Below are positions 53,507-62,521 of a stretch of 64,000 bases of DNA, in pieces. How positions within the stretch are numbered: position 1 is the first letter of the stretch; each line of letters starts with the position of its first letter. The position numbers and the translations under genes are program-made. The notes beneath the pieces are model-generated. The model was not told where the DNA came from. It searched no databases and saw only the letters and a list, made by a program, of their open reading frames with translations. Source of the stretch: Proteiniphilum sp. X52. Lineage in GTDB: Bacteria > Bacteroidota > Bacteroidia > Bacteroidales > Dysgonomonadaceae. Location: contig NZ_RDSD01000001.1 in assembly GCF_003712195.1 (NCBI RefSeq), forward strand, positions 372,001 to 436,000. The letters are read 5' to 3'.

Positions 53507-54933
53507 CTATACAGCTGAATAACGCACTGCTTATCATCATTGAGATACTTTACCTGCTCACCGTGGCAAGTATCGTAGTGGTGGTGATTTCGGAAAACAG
53601 GAATCCCATCAAAACCGTGGCATGGATACTGGCCGTGGTTTTCCTGCCCTTCATCGGTATTATCTGGTACGCCTTCTTCGGACAGGATGCCACAAAAAAA
53701 CAAGTGATTTCCAGACGGATGTACAGCAAACTGAAAAAGCGTCCGCTCGACGGGATGGAGACTGTGGTGGAACACACTTTCCCCGAAGGGTATGCCAACC
53801 TCATCAATCTGCTGCAAAACATGGATTATACTCCTTTATTGGGAGGAAATGATGTGAAGCTGTTCACCTGCGGCGAGGAAAAATTCCAACATCTTTTTGC
53901 CGATATCGAGAAGGCGGAAAAACATATCCATATAGAGTATTACGTGTTGCTCGATGACGAACTGGGTTTGAGACTCCAGCAAGCGCTTATCAGTAAGGCC
54001 AGGGAAGGAGTGGAGATACGGGTCATCTACGACAGTTTCGGATCACGGAAAGTAAAGAAGAAGTTTTTTGAAGATTTCCGAAAAGCGGGAATCGAAACCG
54101 AGCCTTTTTTAAAGTTGAATCTCTCGGCGTTTACTTCGAGGCTCAATTACCGGACACACCGTAAGATAGTGGTTATCGACGGGCGGATAGGTTATGTGGG
54201 GGGAATGAACATTGCCGACCGTTACCTGAAAGGGTTTCACTGGGGCTGCTGGCGCGATACCCATGCCCGGATCGAAGGCAAGGGAGTACAGGGATTGCAG
54301 TCGGTCTTTCTGATCGATTGGTATTTTGTGTCACAAACGCTGATCACCTCACGCGACTATTTTCCCATACTGGGAAATGATGGGGGGTGCCCCATGCAGA
54401 TAGTGAACAGCGGCCCTCTGAGTGGAGTGAACGAGATCTCGCACGGGATTATGCAGGCTATTTATGATGCCCGTGAATCGATCTTTATCCAGACCCCCTA
54501 TTTCCTGCCCCCCGAGGCCATGGCGGACGCGTTGCAGGCCGCCGCTATCAGGGGGGTCGATGTGAGGGTGATGATGTCGAAACGATCGGATGTGCCACTG
54601 GTGCAGAAGGCTTCCAACTCCTATATCAGGGATATGTTGAGGGCCGGAGTGAAAGTATATATGTATCACAAAGGATTCCTGCATTCCAAGATGATGGTGT
54701 TCGACGGTTCACTTACTTTGGTCGGATCAGCCAATTTCGACTCGCGCAGCTTCGAGCAGAATTTTGAAGTAGAGGCTTTTATCTATGATAAAAAATTAGG
54801 GATGCGGGCAGACAGTATTTTTGTGGAAGACCAGCGCTTTTCAGAGCTGGTCTCTATGAGGGAATGGTCTAAACGTCCTGTTTCGAAGCGCTTTGTGGAG
54901 TCGTTGATGCGGCTTTTCGCCCCTTTGATGTGA
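53503..54933 (+). CDS. cls: Cardiolipin synthase
   Basis: Phospholipase D-superfamily membrane enzyme of 476 residues that joins two phosphatidylglycerols to cardiolipin. Two N-terminal membrane helices (ALLIIIEILYLLTVASIVVV; TVAWILAVVFLPFIGIIWYA) precede two HKD sites: HRKIVVIDG (about residue 220) and HSKMMVFDGSLTLVGSANF (about 400). The start overlaps the rsgA stop by four bases, so it belongs to the frr-rsgA unit. Confidence 0.94.
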   Translation: MTIQLNNALLIIIEILYLLTVASIVVVVISENRNPIKTVAWILAVVFLPFIGIIWYAFFGQDATKKQVISRRMYSKLKKRPLDGMETVVEHTFPEGYANLINLLQNMDYTPLLGGNDVKLFTCGEEKFQHLFADIEKAEKHIHIEYYVLLDDELGLRLQQALISKAREGVEIRVIYDSFGSRKVKKKFFEDFRKAGIETEPFLKLNLSAFTSRLNYRTHRKIVVIDGRIGYVGGMNIADRYLKGFHWGCWRDTHARIEGKGVQGLQSVFLIDWYFVSQTLITSRDYFPILGNDGGCPMQIVNSGPLSGVNEISHGIMQAIYDARESIFIQTPYFLPPEAMADALQAAAIRGVDVRVMMSKRSDVPLVQKASNSYIRDMLRAGVKVYMYHKGFLHSKMMVFDGSLTLVGSANFDSRSFEQNFEVEAFIYDKKLGMRADSIFVEDQRFSELVSMREWSKRPVSKRFVESLMRLFAPLM

Positions 54934-54962
54934 CGGGCGTCAGGAGTTAAATTGAAGATTAT

Positions 54963-55502
54963 ATGGAACGGATTTTTATTATAGGTTATATGGGTTCCGG
55001 CAAAACCACCATAGGGAAGCGTCTGGCCAGGTTATTTTCACTCTCGTTTGTCGATCTCGATGCCTATATCGAGAACAAGTATCGAAAGACTGTTCCGGCT
55101 CTTTTTGCGGAAAAAGGAGAAGCGGGTTTCCGAAAGATAGAGAACCAGTCGCTCCGGGAGGTCGCTGAGTTTGAAGATGTGGTGATTTCCACGGGAGGAG
55201 GAACACCCTGTTTTTTCGATAATATGGAGATAATGAATCGTGCCGGTCTCACCATTTATCTTGAGGCTCACCCCGAAGATCTTGCCAATCATCTGCTGGT
55301 GTCGAAAACCGTGCGGCCACTCATTGCCGGAAAGTCGAGGGAAGAGCTTATTCCTTTTATTACGGAGCATTTGGCCCGCAGGGAATGTCATTACCGGAAA
55401 GCGCAAATCGTTTACCCTATAGACCGCATGATCACAAAAGAGGAGGTCCATTTGACGGTGCATGGAATTAAAGAACAATTAGAAAGGAGGAACGCGGAAT
55501 GA
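54963..55502 (+). CDS. aroK: Shikimate kinase
   Basis: Phosphorylates shikimate in the route to chorismate and aromatic amino acids. The 179-residue protein has Walker A GYMGSGKTTIGKRLA (about residues 8-22), the shikimate-binding DLDAYIE (about 35-41), and VISTGGGTPCF (about 75-85), with RPLIAGKSREEL in the lid. It is 29 bases downstream of cls and overlaps the following gene by four bases. Confidence 0.95.
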   Translation: MERIFIIGYMGSGKTTIGKRLARLFSLSFVDLDAYIENKYRKTVPALFAEKGEAGFRKIENQSLREVAEFEDVVISTGGGTPCFFDNMEIMNRAGLTIYLEAHPEDLANHLLVSKTVRPLIAGKSREELIPFITEHLARRECHYRKAQIVYPIDRMITKEEVHLTVHGIKEQLERRNAE

Positions 55503-56707
55503 TGTACGATTCCCACAGAAGCACTTCGTTTGTCGTGCGTGAATTGCTGCAAAAGGTGGAAAAGCAGAGAACGTCTCTGGTGATCGGGATTCCCCGGGAA
55601 GACCGGAAACATGAAAAACGGGTGCCGTTGACACCGGAAACCGTGTCATTGCTGGTGGAATCGGGCTACAGGGTGCTGCTTGAAGCCGGGGCGGGGATGA
55701 CCATCAATTATACCGACAGCTATTATGCCGAATCGGGTGCGCAGATAGTCGAGACTCGTGAAGAGGTTTTTCAGGCCGACCTGATCCTGAAGATATTGCC
55801 TCCTACAATGGAAGAGGTGATTATGATGCGGCCGCGTGCTACTGTTTTTTCGTTTCTCCATATCCATAAGTTATCCCTTTCTTTGTTGGAGTTGATGTCT
55901 GAGAAGAAGATCAACGCGTTGGCTTATGAACTTTTGTACGACAATACGGGCATCTCACCCTTTGTGACATCCATATCCGAGATCGAAGGTACTTATTCCA
56001 TTACTCTGGCGGCGGAACTCTTGAGCAATGCCCACGGTGGAAAAGGCATTTTACTGGGAGGTGTCCCCGGCATATCGCCTTCCGAGGTAGTCGTTATCGG
56101 CGCAGGTGTGGCAGGTACTATGGCTGCCCGCGCGGCGTTGGGCATGGGAGCATCGGTAAAGGTGTTCGACAACGACATCATGAAGCTGCGCACTATTCGT
56201 CATGAGCTGGGCAATTTGGTGTTTACTTCCACGCTCCAGCCCAATGTGTTGAGGAACGTGTTTCGTTCTGCCGATGTGGTGATCGGTGCCATGCAGTATA
56301 TCAATAAAACCCATTTTTACCGCATTTCCAATGACCTGATCAGGGAGATGAAGCAGGGGGCTGTGATCATCGATGTGCGGATGGCACAGGGAGGATGCTT
56401 CGAAACCACCATGGAAGCCTGCCTGCCCGGTCATCCCGCTGTTTTTGAGAAATTCGGCGTGTTGCATTTCTGTGAGATGAGTCTTAGTTCGCGTGTGGCC
56501 CGTACCGCTTCCATCGCCTTGAGCAATATCTTCGTGTCGATGTTTTCCGCCATGGCCGACTGTGGCGGGATCGACCATTTTGCCCGGTTCGACCGCGGAT
56601 TTGCCGGCGGTTTCTATCTTTATGCCGGAAAAATGGTCAACAGTTATGTAGGCAACCACTTCAATATTCCCGTAACCGATATCGGACTGTTTTTGCCGGG
56701 GTATTGA
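55499..56707 (+). CDS. ald: Alanine dehydrogenase-family protein
   Basis: Interconverts alanine and pyruvate plus ammonium with NAD, if the family assignment holds. The 402-residue protein has an N-terminal leader of about 25 residues before GIPREDRKHEKRVPLTPET, the motif YAESGAQIVETREEVFQADL, and the NAD-binding VVVIGAGVAGTMAARAALGM (about residues 198-217) followed by VKVFDNDIMKLR. It is longer at the N-terminus than E. coli-type alanine dehydrogenase. The start overlaps aroK (ATGA). PntA-like transhydrogenase subunits share the fold but lack this active-site order; alanine dehydrogenase is preferred. Confidence 0.88.
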   Translation: MMYDSHRSTSFVVRELLQKVEKQRTSLVIGIPREDRKHEKRVPLTPETVSLLVESGYRVLLEAGAGMTINYTDSYYAESGAQIVETREEVFQADLILKILPPTMEEVIMMRPRATVFSFLHIHKLSLSLLELMSEKKINALAYELLYDNTGISPFVTSISEIEGTYSITLAAELLSNAHGGKGILLGGVPGISPSEVVVIGAGVAGTMAARAALGMGASVKVFDNDIMKLRTIRHELGNLVFTSTLQPNVLRNVFRSADVVIGAMQYINKTHFYRISNDLIREMKQGAVIIDVRMAQGGCFETTMEACLPGHPAVFEKFGVLHFCEMSLSSRVARTASIALSNIFVSMFSAMADCGGIDHFARFDRGFAGGFYLYAGKMVNSYVGNHFNIPVTDIGLFLPGY

Positions 56708-56713
56708 AATATT

Positions 56714-58093
56714 TCATTCACTACAGGATGGCCGAAACCTTTTCTGCAGTATCAGATACCAGGTGAACAGGATGATCCCTTTGAATAGGGAAGTGATGGT
56801 CAGCGCCCACCATACGCCGGTCACCCCCATGCGGGTGCCCAATATCAAGGCAATCGGTATACGCAATGTGTTGAACACAATGCTGATGATGGCGGGTGGG
56901 GTAGTCCTGCCCAAGCCGTTGAACATGCCTTGGGTGGTGATCTCCAGCATCATGAAAACCTGGGAGATCCCTATGATCAACAGATACTCGCCCCCGGCTT
57001 CGTATGCCGCTTTTTCGGGCACGAAAACCGAGAAGATCCCTTCTCCGTATAACACAAATGCCAGGGTTACTGCAATTCCCAATGCTCCCATCATCATCAA
57101 AGTGTGACGGAAAGCCCTGTTGGCACGGTGTATCTTGTGCGCGGCGAAATTCTGCGCCACAAAGCTGCCGAGGGCGGTGGAAAAGCCGGTGGAGGTGTTC
57201 CAGGTGATCCCCTCGATCTGTCCCCCGGTGGTCTGGCTGGTGATACCCAGATGCCCCCCGTATAGCGATGCGATGCGGGCCAGATTCATATTGATAAATG
57301 CGAAATAGGTATTCATGGCGGCCACCGGCAGTCCCAGCTTCAGGATATTGAGCGTGTACCTTCTGCGTGGGCGGATCAGGAATGGGAATTTTCCCAGCAA
57401 TCCGTTCTTCTTTTTCAGGTGCCGGACGAACAAGAGGAGTACCACGCTCTGAGACACGATGGTAGCCAGTGCCGCGCCTTTTACTCCCATAGCGGGAATA
57501 GGCCCCGCCCCGAAGATCAGAAGCGGATCCAGCGCGATATTTAAAACAAGGCCGGTAGCGTTGAAATAAAAAGGGATATCACTCCGCCCGGAACCGATAT
57601 AGATGCCGGAGAAGTTGAGAATCAGGAACATGACAGGAATCCCCAGGGAGATGATCTGCAGATATCCGGTCGCTTCCACTCCTATCTCCTGTTCCAGTTT
57701 GTAAAATGATATATATGGGTGGGGAAAAAGAAGGAAAAATAAACCGAAGAGAAACCCTAACAGTATGGCGATGGTGGTAGTATGCGAAGCATAGAGTGAC
57801 GCTTGGTCTAACCGCCGGGCGCCGATGGACTGTCCGATAGAGATTTCGGCAGCCACCTTGGAAGTAAGCGCGACCGAGTTCATCATCCACATAAGCATCC
57901 CCACGGCACCCACGGCTGCGACCGACTTGCTGCCCAGCCGTCCTATCCAGACGATATCCACCAGATTGTAGGCCATCTGGATAAAACTCATCGCCATCAA
58001 CGGGAGGGCTAACGTGAGCAACTGCCGGAAAATGCCTCCCCGGGTAAGATCGCGCACTGCAGATGTTTGAAAAGATTGAGATTCCACCGGCAA
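56714..58093 (-). CDS. MATE-family multidrug efflux transporter
   Basis: A 459-residue inner-membrane antiporter with twelve predicted helices, probably exporting drugs or metabolites against Na+ or H+. Typical phrases are LTLALPLMAMSFIQMAYNLV then DIVWIGRLGSKSVAAVGA (residues 25-65), NFSGIYIGSGRSDIPF, and TTQGMFNGLGRTTPPAIIS (about 385-403). Helix spacing matches the two six-helix halves of MATE proteins. Substrate unknown. It converges on the ald gene with a gap of six bases. Confidence 0.93.
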   Translation of the reverse strand: MPVESQSFQTSAVRDLTRGGIFRQLLTLALPLMAMSFIQMAYNLVDIVWIGRLGSKSVAAVGAVGMLMWMMNSVALTSKVAAEISIGQSIGARRLDQASLYASHTTTIAILLGFLFGLFFLLFPHPYISFYKLEQEIGVEATGYLQIISLGIPVMFLILNFSGIYIGSGRSDIPFYFNATGLVLNIALDPLLIFGAGPIPAMGVKGAALATIVSQSVVLLLFVRHLKKKNGLLGKFPFLIRPRRRYTLNILKLGLPVAAMNTYFAFINMNLARIASLYGGHLGITSQTTGGQIEGITWNTSTGFSTALGSFVAQNFAAHKIHRANRAFRHTLMMMGALGIAVTLAFVLYGEGIFSVFVPEKAAYEAGGEYLLIIGISQVFMMLEITTQGMFNGLGRTTPPAIISIVFNTLRIPIALILGTRMGVTGVWWALTITSLFKGIILFTWYLILQKRFRPSCSE

Positions 58094-58235
58094 CCCTCTT
58101 TATTAAAAAAGGAAGTAACCTGTGATGTTACTCCCTCAAATTTCTTTTGTGGTTCACTCTCTTAGGCTCCGCTTTTAGATAAGAGAAAGAGGAGATTCTC
58201 CGGTGTGCCGGAATAAATTCCCCTCTCCTCTTCGG

Positions 58236-58308
58236 AGCGGAAGACGGGACTCAAACCCGCGACCCTCAGCTTGGAAGGCTAATGCTCTATCAACTGAGCT
58301 ACTTCCGC
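58236..58308 (-). tRNA. tRNA-Gly (anticodon TCC)
   Basis: A 73-base cloverleaf on the minus strand: acceptor GCGGAAG pairs with CTTCCGC, D-arm AGCTCAGTTGATAGAGC, anticodon loop CTTCCAA (TCC), and T-loop GGTTTGAGTC. CCA is not encoded. It decodes GGA and GGG. Confidence 0.95.
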
Positions 58309-58396
58309 AACATTGATTTGATGATTTCCTGATGGGTGGATTTGTGGATGAAACCAACTCATCATCCAATTATCCCATCATCACATCAAACTCGGG

Positions 58397-58479
58397 TGGG
58401 CAGTGATGGATTCGAACCACCGAAGGCGTAAGCCAGCTGAGTTACAGTCAGCCCCATTTGGCCACTCTGGTAACTGCCC
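58397..58479 (-). tRNA. tRNA-Tyr (anticodon GTA)
   Basis: An 83-base cloverleaf with a long variable arm on the minus strand: acceptor GGGCAGT pairs with ACTGCCC, anticodon loop CTGTAAC (GTA), T-loop GGTTCGAATCC. Lies 88 bases upstream of the tRNA-Gly gene in the same direction, so the two probably form one transcript. Confidence 0.95.
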
Positions 58480-58490
58480 TTTTGGGAATG

Positions 58491-58498
58491 CAAAGATA
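58491..58498 (-). promoter_or_regulatory. -7 box candidate for the two tRNA genes
   Basis: TATCTTTG on the minus strand, 12 bases above the tRNA-Tyr 5' end and overlapping the space behind ribH. No TTTG at the right distance. Confidence 0.5.
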
Positions 58499-58504
58499 CA
58501 ATAT

Positions 58505-58996
58505 TTATTTGTATCTTGTTTGAAGTTCCATCATTTTTAACGCGGTGATGGCCGCTTCGTCGCCTTTATTACCGTGCCTGCCGCCGGCCCGGGCTTGCGC
58601 CTGGTCGAGCGTGAGAGTTGTCAGTAGCCCGAAAATTACCGGCACATCGTACCTGAGGTTGAGATGAGTGGCGCCTTCTGTCACACTGTCACAGACAAAT
58701 GTGAAGTGTGGTGTTTCCCCCTGAATGACACACCCCAGCATGATAACGCTGTCAATCTCCGCTTTCTCGATCATCACCTTGGTGGCGTAGGTCAGTTCAA
58801 AACTACCGGGCACATGTTCAATGATTATGTCATCGGCCGACACACCGAACTTCAGCAATGTATTGGTTGCCCCCTTCAGCAAACTATGGGTGACAGACGA
58901 ATTCCAGTCGGATACCACAATGCCTACCCGTTTTCCTTTCCCCTCGGGAACCGCCGTCGGATCGTATGACGAGAGATTACTCAATGCTGTTGCCAT
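58505..58996 (-). CDS. ribH: 6,7-dimethyl-8-ribityllumazine synthase
   Basis: Makes the lumazine precursor of riboflavin. The 163-residue protein has the family signatures VSDWNSSVTHSLLKGA (about 30-45), the phosphate-binding HVPGSFELTYATK (about 62-74), GCVIQGETPHFTFVCDS (catalytic His at about 99), PVIFGLLTTLTLDQA and AGGRHGNKGDEAAI. All are intact. It follows the TPR membrane protein gene by six bases on the same strand, an order common in Bacteroidales. Confidence 0.96.
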   Translation of the reverse strand: MATALSNLSSYDPTAVPEGKGKRVGIVVSDWNSSVTHSLLKGATNTLLKFGVSADDIIIEHVPGSFELTYATKVMIEKAEIDSVIMLGCVIQGETPHFTFVCDSVTEGATHLNLRYDVPVIFGLLTTLTLDQAQARAGGRHGNKGDEAAITALKMMELQTRYK

Positions 58997-59002
58997 GACT
59001 GC

Positions 59003-59707
59003 TTAGTTATTTTCTTTCAGAAAAAGAGCCTGCTGGATAAACTTGTCCGCCTCACGCGATTCCGGAGAGTTGAGATAGGTCTCCTTGACCTGTGTGAAAA
59101 TCTCAATTGCCTTGTCGTAGTCGGCTTTGCTCAAATATGCTTCGCCAGCCTTTTTATAATAGATGGGGCTGAGCATTTCGTTGTTGGCGTCTTTGGCTGC
59201 CTTGAGAAAGTTATTTATAGCTTGATCTGTCTGACCCATGTTCATATATACGTCGCCTATGGCACCGGTGACGGCCGGAGTGATCAGCAAATCTCCTCCT
59301 TTGAATTTTTTCAGGTGTTCAAGTGCTTTCTCATTATTGCCCATCCGGCTGTAAGAGATGCCTGCATAGGCGCGCGCAAGATCGGCCGTTTTGGTCCCTT
59401 TATAACGATCTATGATGGATTCAAATCCTATGTAATCGTTGCCGTTCCCGAAGAGAGCCAGTGAATCGTCTCCATTCTGAAAATAGCGTTCTCCTTTAAA
59501 GAGGGCGGCTTGTGCTTTCTCGGTGCGGGGTGTTTTGAGTAAATAGTGATAGGCGAGAAAAGCACCTACAAGGGCAATTACAATCAGCAATCCTGTGACA
59601 ATGATTTTCTGATTTTTTTCGAGAAATTGTTCGGAAGTAGTAAGTGCCTCCCCGATATTTTCGAAATTCTTTTCGGCTTTCGACTCTTTTGTTTTTTTAG
59701 CAGACAT
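59003..59707 (-). CDS. TPR-containing, single-pass membrane protein (YfgM-like)
   Basis: A 234-residue protein with an acidic/basic cytoplasmic start (MSAKKTKESKAEKNFENIGE), one membrane helix (IIVTGLLIVIALVGAFLAYH, about 35-54), and five TPR-like repeats (YAGISYSRMGNNEKALEHLK; GAIGDVYMNMGQTDQAINNF; KAGEAYLSKADYDKAIEIF). The layout resembles YfgM, an SecYEG-associated helper, but the function here is not established. The ATG at 59707 is preferred because the in-frame codons above it are AT-rich and lack family features. It is translationally close to ribH (six bases). Confidence 0.88.
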   Translation of the reverse strand: MSAKKTKESKAEKNFENIGEALTTSEQFLEKNQKIIVTGLLIVIALVGAFLAYHYLLKTPRTEKAQAALFKGERYFQNGDDSLALFGNGNDYIGFESIIDRYKGTKTADLARAYAGISYSRMGNNEKALEHLKKFKGGDLLITPAVTGAIGDVYMNMGQTDQAINNFLKAAKDANNEMLSPIYYKKAGEAYLSKADYDKAIEIFTQVKETYLNSPESREADKFIQQALFLKENN

Positions 59708-59950
59708 ATTTCTTTGAAAAAATGTTACGTTTTTATTTTTCGAGATGCAAAAGTACAGTTTTTTAAGTGATAAATAAAATTTCAGCACCTGTTTTTTACA
59801 AAAATGAGCGGTTGCTTTAATCTTTTTCGTAGGTTTGTAGTCTGATGAAGATGGAAAGGTGGAAAAGGGGTAATGGTGGATGCGATAATTGGTCATTCAA
59901 TGGGCAAATTGCCACATTAGGTTTTTCTTGACTCTTAAAAAGAATTTGAT

Positions 59951-60493
59951 ATGAAGAAATATATATTGATTGTAAGTCTGTTCATGATGGGCCTGTCGCG
60001 GATGGAGGGACAGGTGGATGGCGGTTTTAATACTGTTCCGGTGGTGAACGGCAAGGTGGTTTTTGAACAGTTTATTCTCACCGATCAGGGACTTTCGGCT
60101 AATCAGAAATATGCCACCCTGCAAAAATGGGTGAAAGATAAGTATAGCGGCAGTCCATTGGTGTCGAGTGTTCGTTTTGATGATAAAAACCAATCCGCGA
60201 CGGTAAGTGCGAAAACCGAGCTGACGGGCGTGCCGGGGAATACTGTGATGAATTACCGGTTCGACCTCTCCGTAGCCAATGCCGGGTGCGTATTGGTGGT
60301 AAGAGATATCACCTATCAAAGTGCGCCAAAGCAGGGGACATCTTCTTTTCCTAAGACCATCACTGCTGAACAGACCATTACCGACCAGGCAGTGGGTGCT
60401 CCCGGTGAAGAGGGGCAAATAAGAAACAGCACGCGAAAGGCTACCCTCTCGTTTCTGAATAGTTTATATAAAGAGGTGTCGGGGCTGTTTTAA
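59951..60493 (+). CDS. DUF4468-family exported protein
   Basis: A 180-residue exported protein of the DUF4468 family, widespread in Bacteroidales and of unknown function. Signal peptide MKKYILIVSLFMMGLSRMEGQ is followed by VVNGKVVFEQFILTDQGLSA, the helix YATLQKWVKDKYSG, and the beta-rich middle (SVRFDDKNQSATVSAKTEL; NYRFDLSVANAGCVLVVRDI), typical of the domain. No enzymatic motif is apparent. A possible leader promoter is not obvious. It ends 219 bases before rpmB, which has its own promoter. Confidence 0.85.
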   Translation: MKKYILIVSLFMMGLSRMEGQVDGGFNTVPVVNGKVVFEQFILTDQGLSANQKYATLQKWVKDKYSGSPLVSSVRFDDKNQSATVSAKTELTGVPGNTVMNYRFDLSVANAGCVLVVRDITYQSAPKQGTSSFPKTITAEQTITDQAVGAPGEEGQIRNSTRKATLSFLNSLYKEVSGLF

Positions 60494-60580
60494 TAAAATC
60501 CCTGCAGTCATACAATTGGACGTGATCGATTTATCGCCGGGTAGATTCCAATAGCAAGTGCAAATTAATTTGCGGAAAAC

Positions 60581-60612
60581 TTTGGTAATTCGAAATTATA
60601 TGATTAATTTTG
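60581..60612 (+). promoter_or_regulatory. Bacteroidales-type promoter of the rpmB operon
   Basis: TTTG (60581-60584), 20 bases, then TAATTTTG (60605-60612), a full match to the housekeeping consensus. The leader to rpmB is about 95 bases. Confidence 0.75.
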
Positions 60613-60712
60613 CGCCCTGATTTACCGGAAAATGGGGTTTCGGTGAAGTGCTGTGGGTGTGATCCATGGATATAAATGTTGGTGATTAATAAAGTAAACA
60701 CAGTATATAGTA

Positions 60713-60952
60713 ATGTCTAAGATTTGTCAAATAACAGGAAAAAGAGCAATGGTTGGCAACAACGTTTCCCACTCCAACCGGAAAACGAAACGTAAGTTCA
60801 AAGTCAACTTGTTCAGAAAAAAATTCTATTGGGTGGAAGAAGATTGCTGGATCAGCCTCAATATATCGGCATCCGGTTTGCGCACCATCAATAAGATCGG
60901 TTTGGATGCAGCCTTGAAAAAAGCCGCTGCAAATGGATATTTAAACGCTTAA
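60713..60952 (+). CDS. rpmB: 50S ribosomal protein L28
   Basis: A 79-residue ribosomal protein: [33 protein letters not shown] and [16 protein letters not shown] are characteristic of L28. First gene of the rpmB-rpmG-DUF4295 operon, with a consensus promoter 100 bases above and a strong terminator after the third gene. Confidence 0.98.
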   Translation: MSKICQITGKRAMVGNNVSHSNRKTKRKFKVNLFRKKFYWVEEDCWISLNISASGLRTINKIGLDAALKKAAANGYLNA

Positions 60953-60971
60953 CGACAGGGAGGAAGCAGCA

Positions 60972-61160
60972 ATGGCAAAAAAAGTAAAGGGAAACAGGAT
61001 ACAAGTGATCCTCGAATGCACTGAGCATAAGGAAAGCGGTATGCCTGGCACTTCGAGATATATCACTACAAAGAACAGAAAGAATACCACAGAGCGGTTG
61101 GAATTGAAAAAATACAATCCCATCCTTAAACGAATGACTGTTCATAAAGAAATCAAGTAA
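60972..61160 (+). CDS. rpmG: 50S ribosomal protein L33
   Basis: A 62-residue ribosomal protein with the L33 features VILECTEH and [20 protein letters not shown], then [14 protein letters not shown]. It lacks the zinc-binding CxxC pairs, so it is the zinc-free type. It is 19 bases after rpmB. Confidence 0.97.
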   Translation: MAKKVKGNRIQVILECTEHKESGMPGTSRYITTKNRKNTTERLELKKYNPILKRMTVHKEIK

Positions 61161-61173
61161 AACAAGATAGACT

Positions 61174-61335
61174 ATGGCAAAGAAAGCAGTGGCGGGATTC
61201 CGTGACAAAAATACAACTACCGGGCGTAGTCATACCAAAGTGATCAAAATGGTAAAATCGCCCAAGACCGGCGCGTACAGTTTTAAAGAAGAGATGATCC
61301 TGAACGACCAGGTGAAAGATTATTTTTCAAAATAA
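61174..61335 (+). CDS. DUF4295-family small protein
   Basis: A 53-residue basic protein (MAKKAVAGFRDKNTTTGR ... KVIKMVKSPKTGAYSFKEEM ... VKDYFSK) encoded 13 bases after rpmG. This little gene is conserved behind rpmG in Bacteroidota and is probably ribosome-associated, but that is inference from its operon and composition. It ends just before the operon terminator. Confidence 0.92.
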   Translation: MAKKAVAGFRDKNTTTGRSHTKVIKMVKSPKTGAYSFKEEMILNDQVKDYFSK

Positions 61336-61432
61336 ATCTGTTCCATTCAGACTTTTTACTCTGCTCGCCCAAGTAGATGAGTTTATTTGTTGTGGGAGCG
61401 GCTGAAAAGATTTGGTTAAAAATATATAAAAG

Positions 61433-61464
61433 CTTCCCTGTGCTCAAACGCGGGGAAGTTTTTT
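61433..61464 (+). terminator. Terminator of the rpmB-rpmG-DUF4295 operon
   Basis: CTTCCCTGTG (61433-61442) pairs with CGCGGGGAAG (61449-61458), two G-T pairs, followed by TTTTTT. Confidence 0.88.
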
Positions 61465-61477
61465 ATTGACTATTTCG

Positions 61478-61485
61478 TAGCTTTG
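61478..61485 (+). promoter_or_regulatory. -7 box candidate for ftsY
   Basis: TAGCTTTG lies 68 bases above the ftsY ATG and just beyond the preceding terminator, so ftsY-rimO is a new unit. Confidence 0.45.
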
Positions 61486-61552
61486 CAGATTGTGCGGGTT
61501 GCCTGCCATTCCGCACAGATGCAAAAATCAAAGGTATCATAATAATTGTTCT

Positions 61553-62506
61553 ATGGGCTTTTTTGATAAATTCACAAAAGGGAAAAAAGAGACACTGGAT
61601 AAAGGTCTCGAGAAGACAAAGGAGAGCTTTTTTTCGAAGATCACTCGTGCCGTGGCCGGTAAGTCGAAGGTCGATGATGATCTGCTCGACAACCTGGAGG
61701 AGATACTGGTTAGCTCCGATGTGGGTGTGGATACTACCCTCAAAATTATCGAGCGTATTGAAGCGCGTGTAGCCCGGGATAAATATGTGGGGACAGATGA
61801 GTTGACCGCTATGCTCCGTGATGAGATAGCCCTGCTCCTGACCGAAAATAACAGCGACGACCTGTCGGAATTCACCCTTCCCACAGGGAAAAAGCCTTAT
61901 GTGATCATGGTGGTGGGTGTGAATGGCGTGGGAAAAACAACCACCATCGGAAAACTCGCTTATCAGTTCAAGCAAAAAGGATACGCTGTTTATCTGGGAG
62001 CGGCCGATACGTTCCGTGCGGCCGCGGTAGAACAACTCGGCATCTGGGGTGAACGGGTAGGTGTGCCGGTGATCAAGCAAAAAATGGGTTCCGATCCCGC
62101 TTCTGTGGCCTTTGACGCGGTCAGCTCGGCCAAAGCGCATGATGCCGATGTGGTAATCATAGATACCGCCGGCCGCCTGCATAACAAGGTTAACCTGATG
62201 AACGAGCTGACCAAGATAAAAAATGTGATGGGGAAGATCGTTCCCGGGGCTCCCGATGAAGTACTTCTCGTCCTTGACGGCTCTACCGGACAAAACGCTT
62301 TTGAACAGGCCAAGCAGTTTACAGCGGCGACAGAAGTGACCGCTCTTGCCATCACCAAACTCGACGGAACTGCCAAGGGGGGGGTGGTGATCGGTATCTC
62401 CGACCAGTTCAGGATACCGGTAAAGTATATTGGCCTGGGTGAAGGAATAGAGGATCTGCAAGTGTTCCGCAGGCGCGAATTTGTGGATTCCCTGTTTGGT
62501 GAGTGA
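61553..62506 (+). CDS. ftsY: Signal recognition particle receptor FtsY
   Basis: SRP receptor GTPase that docks ribosomes at the membrane. The 317-residue protein lacks the long acidic domain of E. coli FtsY, as in other Bacteroidota. The N-domain helices (residues 1-100) are followed by the G-domain: GVNGVGKTTTIGKLA (about 122-136), DTFRAAAVEQL, IIDTAGRLHNK, ITKLDGTAKGGVV and the closing GLGEGIEDLQVF. The ATG at 61553 (MGFFDKFTKGKK) opens the usual basic N-terminus; an in-frame ATG at 61490 lies close to the promoter and adds untypical residues. rimO follows 15 bases on. Confidence 0.97.
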   Translation: MGFFDKFTKGKKETLDKGLEKTKESFFSKITRAVAGKSKVDDDLLDNLEEILVSSDVGVDTTLKIIERIEARVARDKYVGTDELTAMLRDEIALLLTENNSDDLSEFTLPTGKKPYVIMVVGVNGVGKTTTIGKLAYQFKQKGYAVYLGAADTFRAAAVEQLGIWGERVGVPVIKQKMGSDPASVAFDAVSSAKAHDADVVIIDTAGRLHNKVNLMNELTKIKNVMGKIVPGAPDEVLLVLDGSTGQNAFEQAKQFTAATEVTALAITKLDGTAKGGVVIGISDQFRIPVKYIGLGEGIEDLQVFRRREFVDSLFGE

Positions 62507-62521
62507 TGAATAGGAGAATAT

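Noticed and set aside
61463-62461. A 332-codon open frame antisense to ftsY
   Set aside because: It mirrors the codon structure of a well-supported ftsY gene, has no family features and would put two long genes on the same bases.
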